Shown piece by piece: positions 11,954-24,659 of a DNA stretch of 64,000 bases (its first letter is position 1; each line of letters begins with the position of its first letter). The stretch is from Rattus norvegicus (Eukaryota; Chordata; Mammalia; Rodentia; Muridae): NCBI RefSeq assembly GCF_036323735.1, contig NC_086022.1, forward strand, positions 64,724,702-64,788,701, given 5' to 3'. A program made the translations under genes and the position numbers. Under the pieces are notes generated by a model. The model saw only the letters and a list, made by a program, of their open reading frames with translations, did no database searches and was not told the origin of the DNA.

Positions 11954-13116
11954 CTATATCTTTTTTGATTCTGTTTTTTGTCTTTAAATATATTCCTAAT
12001 CTAATAGGAAGAAAGATGGAACATAAATATTTAGACTCTGGCTCAAGAGTTCAAATTTACTTCTAATATTACCTGGTCATAAGCACTTAAATAACTCAGT
12101 CCCTAAGCCTTAGTATTCTCAAGTATAAATTACAAATAATCCTAATAACTGATATAAAGATTAAATAATACTCATAAAACAATTATCATTGTGCCCTCAA
12201 AAAACACTAGCAATCTCTGTATGTTCTCGTCTTTTTTATTCTCGGGATGGCAGTCTTTTCCTTGTTTCAGTTAATATTAGAGCCACTGGAGGAACAGTAA
12301 GACGGAGTCAGAGAGCCAGGCTTCCAATCCAGCCAACCTGGTAAAACCTTATGTCCATTCTGACTCAGCCTTCTCATCTGTAAACTGAGTCACATGTAAC
12401 AAGAGGGTTTCCGCAGAAGTAAAAAGTTAATGACTAAAATATGTCCCACTTGAATAAGTACTAAAGAGTCAGTTATCAGCACTACTAATCATGCAATAAA
12501 TAAAAGGCAATTACTTGAATGAAGCAAAGCTCCCCGGATGATGTGAGGACTGATTTCCAATGGTAATCTGACACCCCTCGGGGCATGTCTCTAACAGTGT
12601 TTCCAGAAGGGATTGAGGAAGGAAGGCCCGTTCTAATGTGGGTGGCACTGTCCCGTGGGCTAGGATGCACAATTAAATAAGGAGGGCAAAGGTAACTGAG
12701 TGCCAGAATGCCCCTTTCTGCTTCCTATCTCTGGTAAACACCTCTCCTGTTTGGTACTAGAAAACTAAAGCGAAATCACCTCACGCATAAATACAGATGT
12801 TTTTCTACTTCCATATTATCATATCCAAAATCATAAGCTTTTTACCACTCATCTTAGTCAGTAAGCATCAAGACTGTGTCTATCTCCACTGTCAGAGAGA
12901 TTATATGACTTTACTGATGTCAGATAGCTAGTTAACACAGCAAAGGCCTGACCCTGACTCTCAATCCACTGTTCTTTCTACTTCATCATATCTTAAAGAT
13001 CGAACAATGTTTGTTTTAAAACCAGTCACTTATACTCATAGGGAAAGAATCAGACAATTAATACTGGACAGTCAAAAAACCTATAAAGCAGAAGAAAGTT
13101 GGTGTGAAGCACTTAC

Positions 13117-13290
13117 CTTTCTACATGCAGGACAAAGCCCATTCTCATCAGTGCGGATTCGATGCCAACAAAATCGGCAAATCTGGTAGCCACAGGTGCA
13201 AGGGAAAAAGTTAATATCGTCTATTTCCAAGGGCTCCATGCAAAGAGGGCATTCCACAGGGTCTTCCTTTGCATCAGGACTGCGAGACAT
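13117..13290 (-). CDS. Cnot4: Cnot4 coding exon 2: start codon and RING finger
   Basis: This segment encodes residues 1-58, starting MSRSPDAKEDPVECPLC and ending GLCPACRK. The complete C4C4 RING is in this one exon: Cys14, Cys17, Cys31, Cys33, Cys38, Cys41, Cys53 and Cys56. The all-cysteine ligand set is the hallmark of CNOT4, where other RINGs use C3HC4. The RING binds UbcH5-type E2 enzymes (family knowledge). The ATG at 13290-13288 has A at -3 and T at +4, matches the known CNOT4 start, and has no ATG between it and the exon acceptor. The donor is AAG|GTAAG. Confidence 0.97.
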
Positions 13291-13382
13291 TTTCACGTTT
13301 ATTTGACAGCAGCAAAAGTTTATAATAATTTAAGGGAGAAGGTAATTCAGCACTGAGAGCTAATATATAGAACTCTGAAGAC
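13291..13382 (-). other. Cnot4: Cnot4 exon 2, 5' UTR part
   Basis: These 92 bp lie between the acceptor (TTTCTTTTCTTGCAG, a strong pyrimidine tract ending at 13383) and the start codon. On the gene strand it is AT-rich and contains no ATG. The whole exon is therefore 266 bp (13117-13382). The acceptor must join an upstream non-coding exon, most simply the CpG-island exon near 56.5-56.7 kb. Confidence 0.85.
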
Positions 13383-13649
13383 CTGCAAGAAAAGAAATAA
13401 AAAACAAACATACCATTCACTACAGGAAAAATACTAACTTTTTACTAAAATCAAGGATAGACTTAAGAAAATTTCTGTATATCAAAGAAAAAAGAACTGG
13501 CATTCAGTTTCAGATGCAAGAGAAATGTAAAAGAATTCCTGTTTTGTTTTGTTTTGTCCAGCTATGACATCTAATGCTGATCTAAACACTGTTTATAACA
13601 CACTTTATGAAAATAAAAAAGATGCATCTTCAGCTTTAAGATAACCCTG

Positions 13650-13850
13650 AGATCAATGATATGGCTCTGTAGGTAAAAATCACTTGCTGTGAGAGCCCGC
13701 TGACCCAAATAAGCCTGCAATCCCCAGAGTTGGCAGGGGAGAAAGGCAACTCCATAAAGTTTTCCTTTGACCTTTGACACATACACCATGGCATGTGCAT
13801 GCCAGTATACTCATTCTCTTTCATAATAATAATAAAAAGTTTAAAACCAT
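13650..13850 (+). repeat. B4-type SINE
   Basis: ATGGCTCTGTAGGTAAAAAT head, GACCCAAATAAGCC body, CACACC/ATGGCATGTGCATGCC 3' part, A-rich tail. Confidence 0.65.
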
Positions 13851-14364
13851 GCACATTGAACTATTTAACTTTCACTTAAAAGCTAATTAATACTGTCATC
13901 TATCTAAAGGAACATAACAGTTATGATATGCCAAAATATATCACAATTTACAAAAGGGACCAATAAAAATGTGATTTTATCACTTATAATTACATACTAA
14001 TATCATCTGGTTTTGCCAGAAAGATATAGTTTGAAACTAAACAAGCATAGCATAACTGTTTACAACTATGTAATACTATGCCAGTAAAAAGAAACTGCTG
14101 AGCAAACAGATTTATAAAACATTCCTATAGTAAGTGCTACAAAAAGCCTGTAAGAAATCAGAGAACAAATAGATCTTTCTATTCAAATCATGCTTTGTGA
14201 AATGTGAATTCTTTTTAAGTTATGGAGCCACAGTTAACAATTCCATACTAAAAGTATGTTGAAATCACTATTTGCCTATCAACTGGAAAAGCTGTAAACT
14301 AATCTACATCTTGATGTAATTCCTCATCAGAATCACATCACAATGGTTTAAAAACCACAGACAA

Positions 14365-14470
14365 GGGGCTGGGGATTTAGCTCAGTGGTAGAGCGCTTAC
14401 CTAGGAAGCACAAGGCCCTGGGTTCGGTCCCCAGCTCCGAAAAAAAGAACCAAAAAAAAAAAAAAAAAAA
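14365..14470 (+). repeat. ID SINE, full length
   Basis: GGGGCTGGGGATTTAGCTCA head to GGTCCCCAGCTCCG plus A-rich tail. Exact target-site duplication AAAACCACAGACAA on both sides. Confidence 0.97.
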
Positions 14471-14789
14471 AAAACCACAGACAAAATATGACAAGTGCTT
14501 CTAAAAGTTACACTGAAGAGTATATGAGAATAGCCGACATTTTTTGAGGGAAAATATGATGATTAGCCCTATCAGATACTCAACTGTCCTGGATGAAGCT
14601 GAAACTTCTTACTACACAAAGGTAGAGAAAACATCCAAGAAACTAAAAACTAAGAAATAGGTCCATGAATAAATAATATTTTAATTTTTAACAGAAATTA
14701 CACTACAAATCAATATGGATGGGATGGAGCATTTTATAAACAGTAAGAAGCACTGGTACGTTTCTAACTCATGCTATAATAAAATAAAC

Positions 14790-14940
14790 CCCTGTGCAGT
14801 AGTGGCACAAGTCTTTATCCCAGCACTGACGTCTCAAGAGTTCAAAGCCAATCTCGTCTACACACAGAGTTCCAATGATAGCCAGGGCTACACAGACAAT
14901 GTGTCTCAAAAAACCAAAAACAAATGAACAAACAAACAAA
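14790..14940 (+). repeat. B1 SINE
   Basis: AGTGGCACAAGTCTTTATCC head and AGCCAGGGCTACACAGACAA tail, followed by CAAACAAA repeats. Confidence 0.75.
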
Positions 14941-15211
14941 TAAAGTAATACCCAAAGGTGACTGAACACTTATCTGGTATAGTATAAAGTACTAAAATGT
15001 TAGAAAAACAAATAGGCGGGTTTTTCTTCCCTGACTTAAGCCCAGTTCATCCAAAATGAGATCCCATAAAAATACAGTTGACTTACTAACATGAAAAGAA
15101 GAAAACAAAATTAAAGGTAAGTAACCTAGGTTCCATTTATATCACCCCACAGTAGCTCTGAAACATCCATAATTCTAGTTCTAGAGGATCCAATACCCTC
15201 TTCTGGCTTTT

Positions 15212-15307
15212 TTTTTTTTTCCTTTTCTTTTTTTCGGAGCTGGGGACCGAACCCAGAGCCTTGTGCTCGCTAAGCAAGTGCTCTACCGCTGAGCTAAATC
15301 CCCAACC
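15212..15307 (-). repeat. ID SINE, full length
   Basis: Plus strand from T-run through CGGAGCTGGGGACCGAACCC to CTGAGCTAAATCCCCAACC. Target-site duplication CCCTCTTCTGGCTTTT. Confidence 0.96.
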
Positions 15308-16595
15308 CCCCTCTTCTGGCTTTTGAGGGCACTAAGCACACATGAAATCTTTAAAAGTAGACAGACAGACAGCAAGTAGATAAAGTCCTTTATAAATTTA
15401 ATATTTCATACTGCCTATGAAAGAAGCTTTTCTACATAAATATTTACATATACCAAGCATTATATTATGTTCGACAATCATTATAACTAACATATTGCCA
15501 ACATGGCACCCACCAAAGGGGAGATGATTAGTAATCAGATGCAGCACTTAGGCTGGGCACGTTTAGCATCCCAGCACAGTAAGCAGAGATAGGGTGGTAC
15601 AAGAATGCTGCTATGGGCCATCTAGGGCTACAGTGTGAAAACCTGGCTTTCAAAAAAAATAAAAATAAAAAAGAAAGACACAGCAACTCAGTAAATTTGT
15701 TTAAGTTGACTTAGAAAGAAATCTATTCCTTATTAAGGCTTTAAAAAGAACAAGTTAGAGAATTACTAACTCTTTCTATATAAGCCCTGTATGTGTAATA
15801 TAAATTTGGCTTGAATTAAAAGACTGCACATACTTATATTGCACTACAGATACAGACTGCAAATTACAGCTCTCTAGAACTATGTCTGAAGGAATGAAAA
15901 CCCTAAAGAAGTGACTCAGCAGAAATGCATGCAAATATTATGTTATTTATTCATAGAGTCAGAGATAGTTTGCTTCCTCTTCAAATGTTCTTTTATTTTT
16001 GAAGTTTTAGAAATGAATACATGCTTTTTTAGGAAGAAAAACATTAAAACTTTATAACTAACAAACAAAAATAAATGATCGTTGAGATCAAAACCAAACC
16101 AACCCAAACCAAAAAGCAAACCCGTAACTGACAATCCACATCGGCAAGTCCCTATTCTGAGGACTCTCAGAAGGCAGCTAGGAATTTAAGAAATTAAAGG
16201 CTAAGCTTGATGAAAGTATTATTGATAATATAAATGAAATCTGCACAGAATTAAAGCAAAGATTAATAAATGTGGTACTAATTAGCTTTCTATCACAATC
16301 GTGCAAGTTAAAGAAAGAGAGCTGCTTGTGTCTGTTATTTTCAATTCAGAAAAAAAATAAATAAATAACAGGTGGATCCCAGAGAAAGAATATAACGGAA
16401 GGGCAAGCCTGTAAGCATGGAACCAACCCTGTACTTGAAAGAAATGTGTCCAGGGAGCGACAATTTTTTCCTTGGTTAGTCTGGACTTACAAATGTGTTC
16501 GTACAGTATTGTTGCTTATATCAATTGACAGTTTATCAGTAGCCATGAACACAATGGAAAATATTGATTCATGAAGAAACACTAAATATGGACAT

Positions 16596-16795
16596 GCCTG
16601 TAGTCACAAAAACTTGAGAAACTGAAGCCCGGAGGATTTTTGAGACAAAGAGTTCAAGAGAAGCAACTAGTGAGATATGGGGTGGGGATGGGAGCTGCCA
16701 TGAAGGGGGGTGTGCTAAAGCAGGGGGGCCGCGTTGAATTCCAGGCCAGCCAGGCTACATACAAAAGTCAAACTGTCTCACATCGGGGTATCAAT
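16596..16795 (+). repeat. B1-related SINE, diverged with insertion
   Basis: ATGCCTGTAGTCACAAAAAC head and AATTCCAGGCCAGCCAGGC tail are B1-like. The middle carries an extra G-rich stretch of about 50 bp. Confidence 0.55.
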
Positions 16796-17414
16796 AGCCC
16801 TAACCTGAACCTCCAAGCAGTTTTTGTTTATTTTAAACCATGCTAAACACAGTTAAATTCAACCTCTTTCTTCATCCAAATCTCTCACCAGTCACTCAGT
16901 TTCTATCACCTCTACAATTCCTTCTTTTTAGTAAGTGATCACTGTAGAGCAATCCATCTTTGATTATAACTGACATCCTCTCCCCGCTGAAGTGACAGGA
17001 GAATGAACACTGTTTCATAGGCAAGTCTACCTTTTCAACTGTTTTGCCTGAGTAAACCACAGAAGGGGAAATGAAGAAATGTAACCTTAGAACAGAATTC
17101 ATAAAATAGCAAAAATAAGGTTATCTACTTGTGATTTTTAATACAGAACTGAAAATAGGCTTTAAAAGTTGGTAAGCATACAGAATCAAATTTACATATG
17201 GAAGTTTGACGGAATGTTCCGTTTTATTAGATTTCTGGATATACTGTTAGGCAATCATTTAGGATAAAATTAAATAATAAAATGTTTAAGAGACCTAAAA
17301 CACAGAAAAGCTATTAATCCTTTAAAAATAAAGAAAATGTTTTTATTTTCCTAATCTTTCTATTGTGACTCAGTAAAATCTAAAATGTTAAGTTTTATTG
17401 CATTAAACTAAAAT

Positions 17415-17580
17415 AATGAGACTGGAGAGATGGCTCAGTGGTTAAGAGCACTGGCTGCTCTTCCAAAGGACCAGGGTTCAATTCCTAGCAACCACATGGC
17501 AGCTTACAACTATTTGTAACTCCAGTTTCAGACACACATGCAGGCAATATATCAAAGTATAAAATAAAACTAAATTATTA
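17415..17580 (+). repeat. B2/B3-type SINE
   Basis: GACTGGAGAGATGGCTCAGT head, GCTGCTCTTCCAAAGGACCA body, CACATGCAGGCAATATA 3' part and an AATAAAA tail. Confidence 0.88.
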
Positions 17581-17619
17581 AACCTTCTGTTCTATGCAGG
17601 ACTAATTCATTGTACTACC

Positions 17620-18800
17620 AATAAAAGATGCTTCCTGAGAGGGCCAACCAATGCAATGTGGCTCAAGTGAGCGGGAACAACAGGGATAAGCTAGTATGTG
17701 GGGGAGAGACGGGCAAAAAAGAGAAGCGAAATGGTTTCTGCACTATGAAGGGAGGCAGAACTGGAGATGTGAGGGTAGGGAGGAACACCCTGTGAGTAGC
17801 TTGAGTTGAGACCATGGTGATGTTCTGGCCCATGCTGCTGCCAAGGGCCATGTCTGGATCTGGGGCCTTGCAGCAGCAGAGGTCTATAACTATTGAAGAC
17901 CAAGGGAATGTCCCTGATCTGGGCCATCACCTGGGACTATGTTGATGTCCAAGGACTGTGCAGAGTTGGGCCCAACCCACGCATGGGCGGTGCAGGAGAG
18001 TTGGCCCCACCCCTTGCCTGGACAATGCAGAAGATTTGGCCCCAGCTTGAGCAGGAGAGCTGGCCCTGCCCCTCAAAAACTATAGTATTCAAGAGGGCTG
18101 GTCTCGCCCTGCATTTGGGCTGGTGTAGGCTCAGGAGAAATTGACCCCTCCGCCTCACTGCCTTCAGCAGGCAGGAGAGCTGGCCCCACTCCTTGCCTAC
18201 TACAGTAATCAGGAGGGCAGGCCCCACACTTCACCTGGGGAGCACACACATGAGCTCTACATCCCTCACTTGGGCATCCTGGGAGAGCTAGCCCTAAGAG
18301 AGTGAGAGAGGGTAAGCTGGGCCTGCCTCTCCCTGGCCTCTCAGTGGCATAGGGGTGGGAGAGCTGATCCTGGTAGCATAGGCCCAGGAGAGCTGGCCAG
18401 CTGACCAACTCAGCTCCCACCCAGACCCAGATCCAGGGCTTTTTTTTTTTTTTTTTTTTTTTTTTGGGTTCTTTTTTTCGGAGCTGGGGACCGAACCCAG
18501 GGCCTTGCGCTTCCTAGGTAAGCGCTCTACCACTGAGCTAAATCCCCAGCCCCAGATCCAGGGCTTTGATTCACCTCATCCCAACATCTCTCTACCCCAT
18601 CTATGAACAGCTGGGGGCTGGTCCTGCAAAACTAAAGCTGCAGGATCTTAATGACACAGGACAATGAGGACCCAGTATTGATAGTATAGACACCAGAGGC
18701 CTCAAACCAAACCAATGACTCAGTGCAACGAACATTTGTAATTAAACTGTTTGGGCAAAGGGGTATATACTGGTGACTCACCACAGCTTTCGCTTTCATG
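17620..18800 (+). repeat. GC-rich medium-reiterated repeat with degenerate tandem units
   Basis: A block of high GC for this intron. It repeats imperfect units around GCAGGAGAGCTGGCCCC at about 17990, 18050, 18170 and 18290, spaced roughly 60 to 120 bp apart. A reverse-oriented relative lies at about 33813-34210. An ID element is inserted at about 18440. I cannot name the family. The many open frames on both strands reflect the GC bias and are not genes. Confidence 0.6.
18440..18553 (-). repeat. ID SINE, full length
   Basis: Plus strand: T25 run, GGTTCTTTTTTTCGGAGCTG, CCACTGAGCTAAATCCCCAG. Target-site duplication CAGATCCAGGGCTTT. Confidence 0.97.
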
Positions 18801-19036
18801 ACAAGATTTTTGTATGTTCTTTTTTTCCTTTTGGAGGGAATTTGCAAGGATAGTATGAGGCTATAGAGGTGACAAGGATATGGAGGGACAAGGAGAGTGG
18901 AATTGAATTGCCTGGTGTGAATTCATGAAGAATAGAAGGGGGACGGGGGGTTGTTTACCAAATTTATATTCACATACAAAGTCTCAAAAGTCTCAGAAGA
19001 GAATGAATACATCAGAGTGCTTCCAACAGTATCTAG

Positions 19037-19043
19037 GTGTGTA

Positions 19044-19076
<33 letters not shown>

Positions 19077-19108
19077 ATGTATGTATGTATGTATGTATGT
19101 ATGTATGT
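19037..19108. repeat. (TG)n-(TATG)n microsatellite
   Basis: TG repeats passing into about 12 TATG units. The histidine- and tyrosine-rich frames on it are artefacts. Confidence 0.95.
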
Positions 19109-19229
19109 TTATATGCTTAAAGTACCCCTGCGGAGACGACAGAAGAATTATTGAAAGAATAAGGCCTGCCTGGGCTACAGGAGATGAAAGTCTCAAACAC
19201 CAAAAGAAAACTTTTCTCTAAACATAATA

Positions 19230-19900
19230 GCCAGAAGTTGTGTACAATCCTATAATGCTAGCACCTGAGAGGCTGAGACCAGGCTGGACAGCAAGGAAGT
19301 CTCAAAACCAAAACCCTAAGGCTATTATGGCACAGAGATTCAGGATTTGCCTAACATACCCAAGGCCCTGGGTTTTACCCCAGCATAACAAAGCTAATTA
19401 AAGCAAAGCAAAACAAAACAAACCACAAAAACCAAGCAAGCAAATAGAAAAATAAGGGCTACTTATACCAAAAATCTAGATGGATTCTAATTGTGAGACA
19501 CATTATTTGTCCATCAACATCCATCCCCAAATAAAAGAAGTAGAGAGAAAGCTTTAAGTTCACAGTAATGCAAACCTATTCAACCAGGTCAAGTGTATAA
19601 AGGAATAGTAAATACATGGCTTTTATTATTTTTTAAAAGCACTACCATTGAGAAACAGCATCCACATCGATTGGCTCACAGGCTTCTTTAGTTCTAGGAG
19701 ATCTATTACTCTCCTCTAGTCTCCATGAGTAGCCACACACATGTTCACATACACACAAATAAGTAATAAATCTTTCTGCCAATCTTGGTGACATGTGCCT
19801 TTAATCTCAGCACTTGGGAAGGAAAATGCCATCCTGGGATTTCAAGGATGGCTTGGGAGACCTTGACTCAAAAAACAGCAGCTAAAGAATTTTGGTGGTA
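19230..19900 (+). repeat. Two diverged B1-type SINE fragments
   Basis: About 19235-19320 (GAGGCTGAGACCAGGCTGGA) and 19788-19885 (TCTCAGCACTTGGGAAGGA). The sequence between them is A-rich without a clear element. Confidence 0.55.
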
Positions 19901-20225
19901 CAAAGGAAAGTAAATTAAAAATGAAATATAAACAGTGAGAAAAGAAAATGAAGGTCTGGAAAACAAGTTTTAATAAAAAAAGTTACACAGTAGTGAGTTT
20001 GAAATCATGAAGGAAAATACTAGGTTTAAATAAAAAGAAAATGGTTTAATTGGTAAAGTAATATTAGTTCTAATATTAATACTATTACTTTTGTGATATA
20101 ATTATAGTCTTCCCATGTTAAAAATCATATTTCATTACATTACTATAAAACTACAGTGTACTAATGAAGATAATTAAAGAATGAAACCAGTGCTGTAAAT
20201 AGCTAAAATAAAAAGGTTTACATAG

Positions 20226-20395
20226 CTAGGTGACTGTGGTGCATGCCTTTAATGGGATGCACTCAGGAGGCAGAGGCAGGCAAATCTCGGAGTTGGAGAC
20301 CAGCTTGGTCTACAGAATGAGTTCTAGGACAACCAGAGTTACACAGAGAAACCCTGTCTTAAAAAGCCAAAACCCACACCAAAACAAAAAAAAAA
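20226..20395 (+). repeat. B1 SINE
   Basis: GGTGCATGCCTTTAATGGGA, GGAGGCAGAGGCAGGC, GACCAGCTTGGTCTACAGAA and AACCCTGTCTTAAAAA in order. Confidence 0.92.
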
Positions 20396-20589
20396 TCTTT
20401 AAATAGCTGTAAACTATACTACTACATTTAAAAAATAAGAAATAAAAATATAAATATTAAGAAATAACAAAATTTTCATAGTGACTAGAACATTAGTACT
20501 TTATTAACTCACCAATGTTCTAAGACTAGGCAAATTATGAATATTGTTGGTAAGACCCACCATACTTGTAGGAGCATTAATGAACAAAA

Positions 20590-20810
20590 TTCAGGGGATG
20601 GGCCAGAGAGATGATCAGCAGGTAAGAATACATATGATGCTCTTGCAAAGGACTCATGTTTCTTTTTCAGAATGCATGGGTATCTCAAAACTACCTGTAA
20701 CTCCAATTTGAGAATAATGCCCTCTTCTGGACTCTGCAGGCACTGTGCTCACAGACAAAGACCATGACAGAGACATTCATAATTAAAAAATAAAAACAAA
20801 TCTTTAAAAA
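20590..20810 (+). repeat. B3-type SINE
   Basis: GGGCCAGAGAGATGATCAGC head and CCCTCTTCTGGACTCTGCAG 3' part, then an AATAAAAACAA tail. Confidence 0.75.
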
Positions 20811-21811
20811 AAAAATCCCACTTCACCAGAGCAGTATATAAAAATATATTAACTAAGCACAGATCCAGACTTTCCCTGTTATTTCTAATAATCCAGATGA
20901 GAACCCTATTAAAATTTGCTCTAGTTAGAAAATTAGATTTATAAGGTTATGTTCCTTAAAAGTCTAAAATCTTATTATATTGAACAACCATAAGCATGCT
21001 GTACTTTGTATTTAGTAGTTAAAATGACAGAAGTGGCAGAGGGAAAAGAACAGGGAGGCAGAAGAAAATAAAGCTAGAGGAAACTAGATAATAAATCTAA
21101 CACTAAAATCCTAATAAAGAAACAACAGATTTAAACTATTCTAAATACAGTACTAGCAAAAACAAATCTGATTACATTATAAAACTCTCAGAAGTACAGG
21201 GATTTTGTTAAGTCAAAATTATGCATGACCTCAATAAACCATAATAAAATACTATTTCAAGAAATAACTAAAAAGTAAATTGAAAAACAAAACTATTTGT
21301 CTTCATAAAATCTCTTAATACTAAAACCAGACATGACTCTCATGCCTTTAATTTCATCAGTGGTAGACACAGAGGCAGGTCCCAAAGGCTCCTAAGTCAG
21401 CTAGTATAGTGAAAATGAAGAAATTGAGATTGAATCAGAGTACCAGTGTCAAGGGATTAGGATAGAAAATAATAAAGTAGTACACCTAATATTCTCCTCT
21501 GACCACTGCATGTCATGCATGGGCACATGCACCCTCACACCAAGACACACAAAAATTATAAAGCTTTTCATAAACTAGGGATAAAAAGATAACTCTTTTC
21601 ACATGGTAACTGATATGTACTCTAAAACAACCTAAAATTACAACAAATACAAATTCTATCATTAACATTATTTCAGAAAGACATTACATCACTACAGACA
21701 TAACGAATATTTAAAAGTATCAATAAATAGTATAGAAACTGCATGTTAGTAAATTTAACATTTTAAAAAATGCCTAGATCCCAGGAAAGTAATTTTATAA
21801 AATGGACAGAG

Positions 21812-21965
21812 GAAGCTAGGCAATAGTGACAATAGCCTTTAATCCCAGCATTCAGTAAGCAGAGACAAGTGGATCTCTCTGAGTTAGAGGTCAGCATGTT
21901 TTACAGAGTGAGTTCGACAGTCAGGGCTATACACAGAAACCCTATCTCCAAAAAAAGAAAGAAAA
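21812..21965 (+). repeat. B1 SINE
   Basis: CCTTTAATCCCAGCATTCAG, GGATCTCTCTGAGTTAGAGG, CACAGAAACCCTATCTCC, purine-rich tail. Confidence 0.9.
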
Positions 21966-22049
21966 AAAAGAGGGAAAAAAGGGGGAGAGGGGAAAAAAGA
22001 CAAGACAGTTATCTTCTATATGTTAATGTAATTTAATTTGCTTTAAAAT

Positions 22050-22250
22050 ACCAACTTTCACAGTTGGAGAAACAGCTTAAGAGAACTAGGCGTTCTTGCA
22101 GAGAACTGGAGTTCAGCTCCTAGCACCTGAGACCAAACAACCTGTATTCCAGCTCCAAGGACTTCAGCACCCTTTTCTAGGACACCTGCATGCCTATGAC
22201 ACACACACATGCATACTCATTAAATAAATGAATAAATAATGAATTTAGAA
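22050..22250 (+). repeat. B3-type SINE
   Basis: AGTTGGAGAAACAGCTTAAG head, GTTCAGCTCCTAGCACCTGA (B box region), CACACACATGCATACTCATT tail region. Confidence 0.75.
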
Positions 22251-22387
22251 AAATATATCAAAAGACAAGTTCTTCCAAACAACAGAGGAAGAGGAAACTA
22301 CTCAGTAAGAATTGTCACAGATGTGGCATAGTGGGCGATACTTCCAATCCAGTAGCACTTAAAAGGCTACAGCACTTAAAAGGCTAC

Positions 22388-22560
22388 AGAGGTAGGCCTG
22401 GTAGTAGTGATCCATGCCTTTAATTCCACCATTCCAAAGGCAGAGGCAGAGGCAGAGGCAGGGGATCACTGAGTTAAAGGTCAGCCTAGTCTAGAAAGTG
22501 ACATCCAAGATAGCCAGGACTACATAGAGAAACCCTATCTTGAAAAACAAAAGGGAGCAG
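22388..22560 (+). repeat. B1 SINE
   Basis: CCATGCCTTTAATTCCACC, then four GGCAGA units near 22439-22460, and AGAGAAACCCTATCTTGAAA. Confidence 0.9.
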
Positions 22561-22804
22561 GGATGGGGGTGGGGGCAGATGTAGAAAGACCAGAAGTTCA
22601 AAGTCAGCCTTGTTTTACATAAGACTCCAACTCCAAAACACAAACATCAAATTTTAAGTAAGTTAAAAGAAAAAAATTTCTTCAGTCTGATAAAAATAAT
22701 AACCACAAGTCTACTACCAAATATTCCCCCCTTAAAGTCAACATTAGGTTAATCCTGTTGCCATTCCAAACAGCTAGAGAAGCTTAACAGATACTTGGAA
22801 ATCT

Positions 22805-22915
22805 TTTTTTTTTTTTTTTTTTTTTTTGGGTTCTTTTTTTCGGAGCTGGGGACCGAACCCAGGGCCTTGCGCTTGCTAGGCAAGCGCTCTACCACTGATC
22901 TAAATCCCCAACCCC
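22805..22915 (-). repeat. ID SINE, full length
   Basis: Plus strand T-run to TAAATCCCCAACCCC. Target-site duplication GATACTTGGAAATCTT. Confidence 0.97.
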
Positions 22916-23007
22916 GATACTTGGAAATCTTAATTCAATAACAAATAGTAATAAAGTTGCAATTTGTTAATCTTTTAATGTTAAGTTTTAACCTGCCATA
23001 GGATTGT

Positions 23008-23014
23008 AGTGTGA

Positions 23015-23066
<52 letters not shown>

Positions 23067-23250
23067 ATACCCTAATTAATTATGTGTCTTATTGTGGACT
23101 TACAAAGTTACTGCAGATACCCTCTACCCAGGAACACAATTAGAAGCAGATGTTGGATCCCTTAGCACCATATGGGTGCTAGTAATGGAACCCAGGTCCT
23201 CTGTAAGAACCGCAAGTACTCTTAACCAGTGAGCAATTGCTCCAGTTCCC
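23008..23250 (-). repeat. (TG)n microsatellite and adjoining B3-type SINE
   Basis: (GTGA)n/(TG)n at 23008-23064, then minus-strand B3-type sequence to about 23250 (GGAACCCAGGTCCTCTGTAA, AACCAGTGAGCAATTGCTCC). Confidence 0.85.
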
Positions 23251-23569
23251 AACACTAACTTTTCTTAATTCTAAATGGTATGACAGTGGTGCTATAAAAA
23301 AAATCTCTGGAAATTAATAAACTAAACATTTTCTTCAGATTTGAAGGATAAATAAGTCACAGGATATTAACAAACAATTTAAGAATTCTAATTTTCTGAA
23401 AATCATCTAAGGAAAATGGATTGGTTATATTGTTAACTTCCTAGTTAGAACTTATGCTCTTCAGGTTAAAAAGGGAAAAGGGGAGAGGTGTAGCAGTATA
23501 GGTGCTATTGTTTTGCCTAGCATGCTTAAAAGTTCTATATTTAATCTCCAGCCCTGCATACAACCAGCT

Positions 23570-23710
23570 GCTGATACAACTGTAATCTCAAAACTTGGGA
23601 GGCAGAAACAACAGGACCAGAAGTTTAAAGTAATTCTCAGCTATGCAACCAGTTTGAGGCCAGCCTGGAATACATGAGAGCCTATCTCAAAACAAACAAA
23701 TAGTTGTTTT
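23570..23710 (+). repeat. Diverged B1 SINE
   Basis: AACTTGGGAGGCAGAAACAA and GAGGCCAGCCTGGAATACAT are recognisable B1 blocks. Confidence 0.65.
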
Positions 23711-24399
23711 TTAAAAAAGATTTCTGCTTTTTACATATCCAACATTGTGAACAGTCTTAGTGCAAAAAATAGGTAAAATGTAATCTACAAGTAGTATTCC
23801 TTGAGTTACAAAAAAAAGTAACAACCACAGAAAATCTACTATAACCACTGGATATATAAAACAAATACAACTTTTTGCAATTAGTAACACACACTTGGAA
23901 ACAAATGCAAAGTATCATTTGCAAAGCTATCATATACAGTGTTAAATGTTTATGGATAAGCTTAACAAGGGATGTGACCTACATCTACAATGTGAGATGT
24001 AATAACAGACCTTTATAATGATGCTAACAAGTAAATATGAGAACAATGTCAATACTGACTGTATCCTCAGTGCCCTTCATTCTATTTACACAGGCAAATT
24101 TCAGGTTCTTTGAGATTTCAACCTTATTAACCATAATCTAAGCAAAGCTATACAAATTACTGTAGTACTCTATCTATTCCATGTCGCCATGAGTTTCTCA
24201 TCACACTAAGTTAACTTCCATTAATCAGCAGCCTATAATGCAAATATGTAAAATCTTCAGAAAATCCAAACATCACAGAAAAAAACAAGGTAGGATTTTT
24301 AAGAATGAAGAAAAGGGAAAGGAGAAAAATGATGGTGCTTTAACTAAATTTTTACACTTTCTTGTCAAAATTTAAAGTCAACTGTTAACTTAGAAAAAC

Positions 24400-24612
24400 A
24401 AAAGACAGTTCTAGAAGCAGTTAAAAAAAGCTAGCTGCTCCTGCATAGGACCTGAGTTCAGCTCTCAGCATCCAAATGGATGCTTCTAACTCCAGCTCCA
24501 GAGGATCCAATGCCCTTTTCTCTGGCTTCCAAGGCCAAATGCATTCACGTGCAAATACCCACATATACATATGCACAATTAAAAAATAAATCATGTCCGA
24601 AAAAAAAAAATA
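24400..24612 (+). repeat. B3-type SINE
   Basis: Body GGACCTGAGTTCAGCTCTCA, GGCTTCCAAGGCCAAATGCA, A-rich tail at about 24598. The 5' head is lost. Confidence 0.75.
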
Positions 24613-24627
24613 AATCATGGGTGGATG

Positions 24628-24635
<8 letters not shown>

Positions 24636-24657
<22 letters not shown>
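24636..24657. repeat. (GACA)n microsatellite
   Basis: About five perfect GACA units between a SINE tail and the next repeat. Confidence 0.9.
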
Positions 24658-24658
<1 letters not shown>

Positions 24659-24659
24659 A

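Larger units (their letters stand above)
11315..13116. other. Cnot4 intron 2
   Basis: This 1.8-kb intron has one ID element, two MIR-like remnants on the plus strand (about 12063-12220 and 12290-12480, with GACTCAGCCTTCTCATCTGT) and one on the minus strand (about 12860-12990). No exon is seen. MIR calls are tentative. Confidence 0.7.

Noticed and set aside
14365..14470. tRNA-like sequences with A and B boxes (all ID and B2 copies)
   Set aside because: They are tRNA-derived SINEs with poly(A) tails and target-site duplications. They lack an intact cloverleaf and are not tRNA genes.
17893..18533. Frames of 79-115 codons around 18 kb
   Set aside because: They sit in the GC-rich dispersed repeat and an inserted ID element; long frames arise from low stop-codon frequency.
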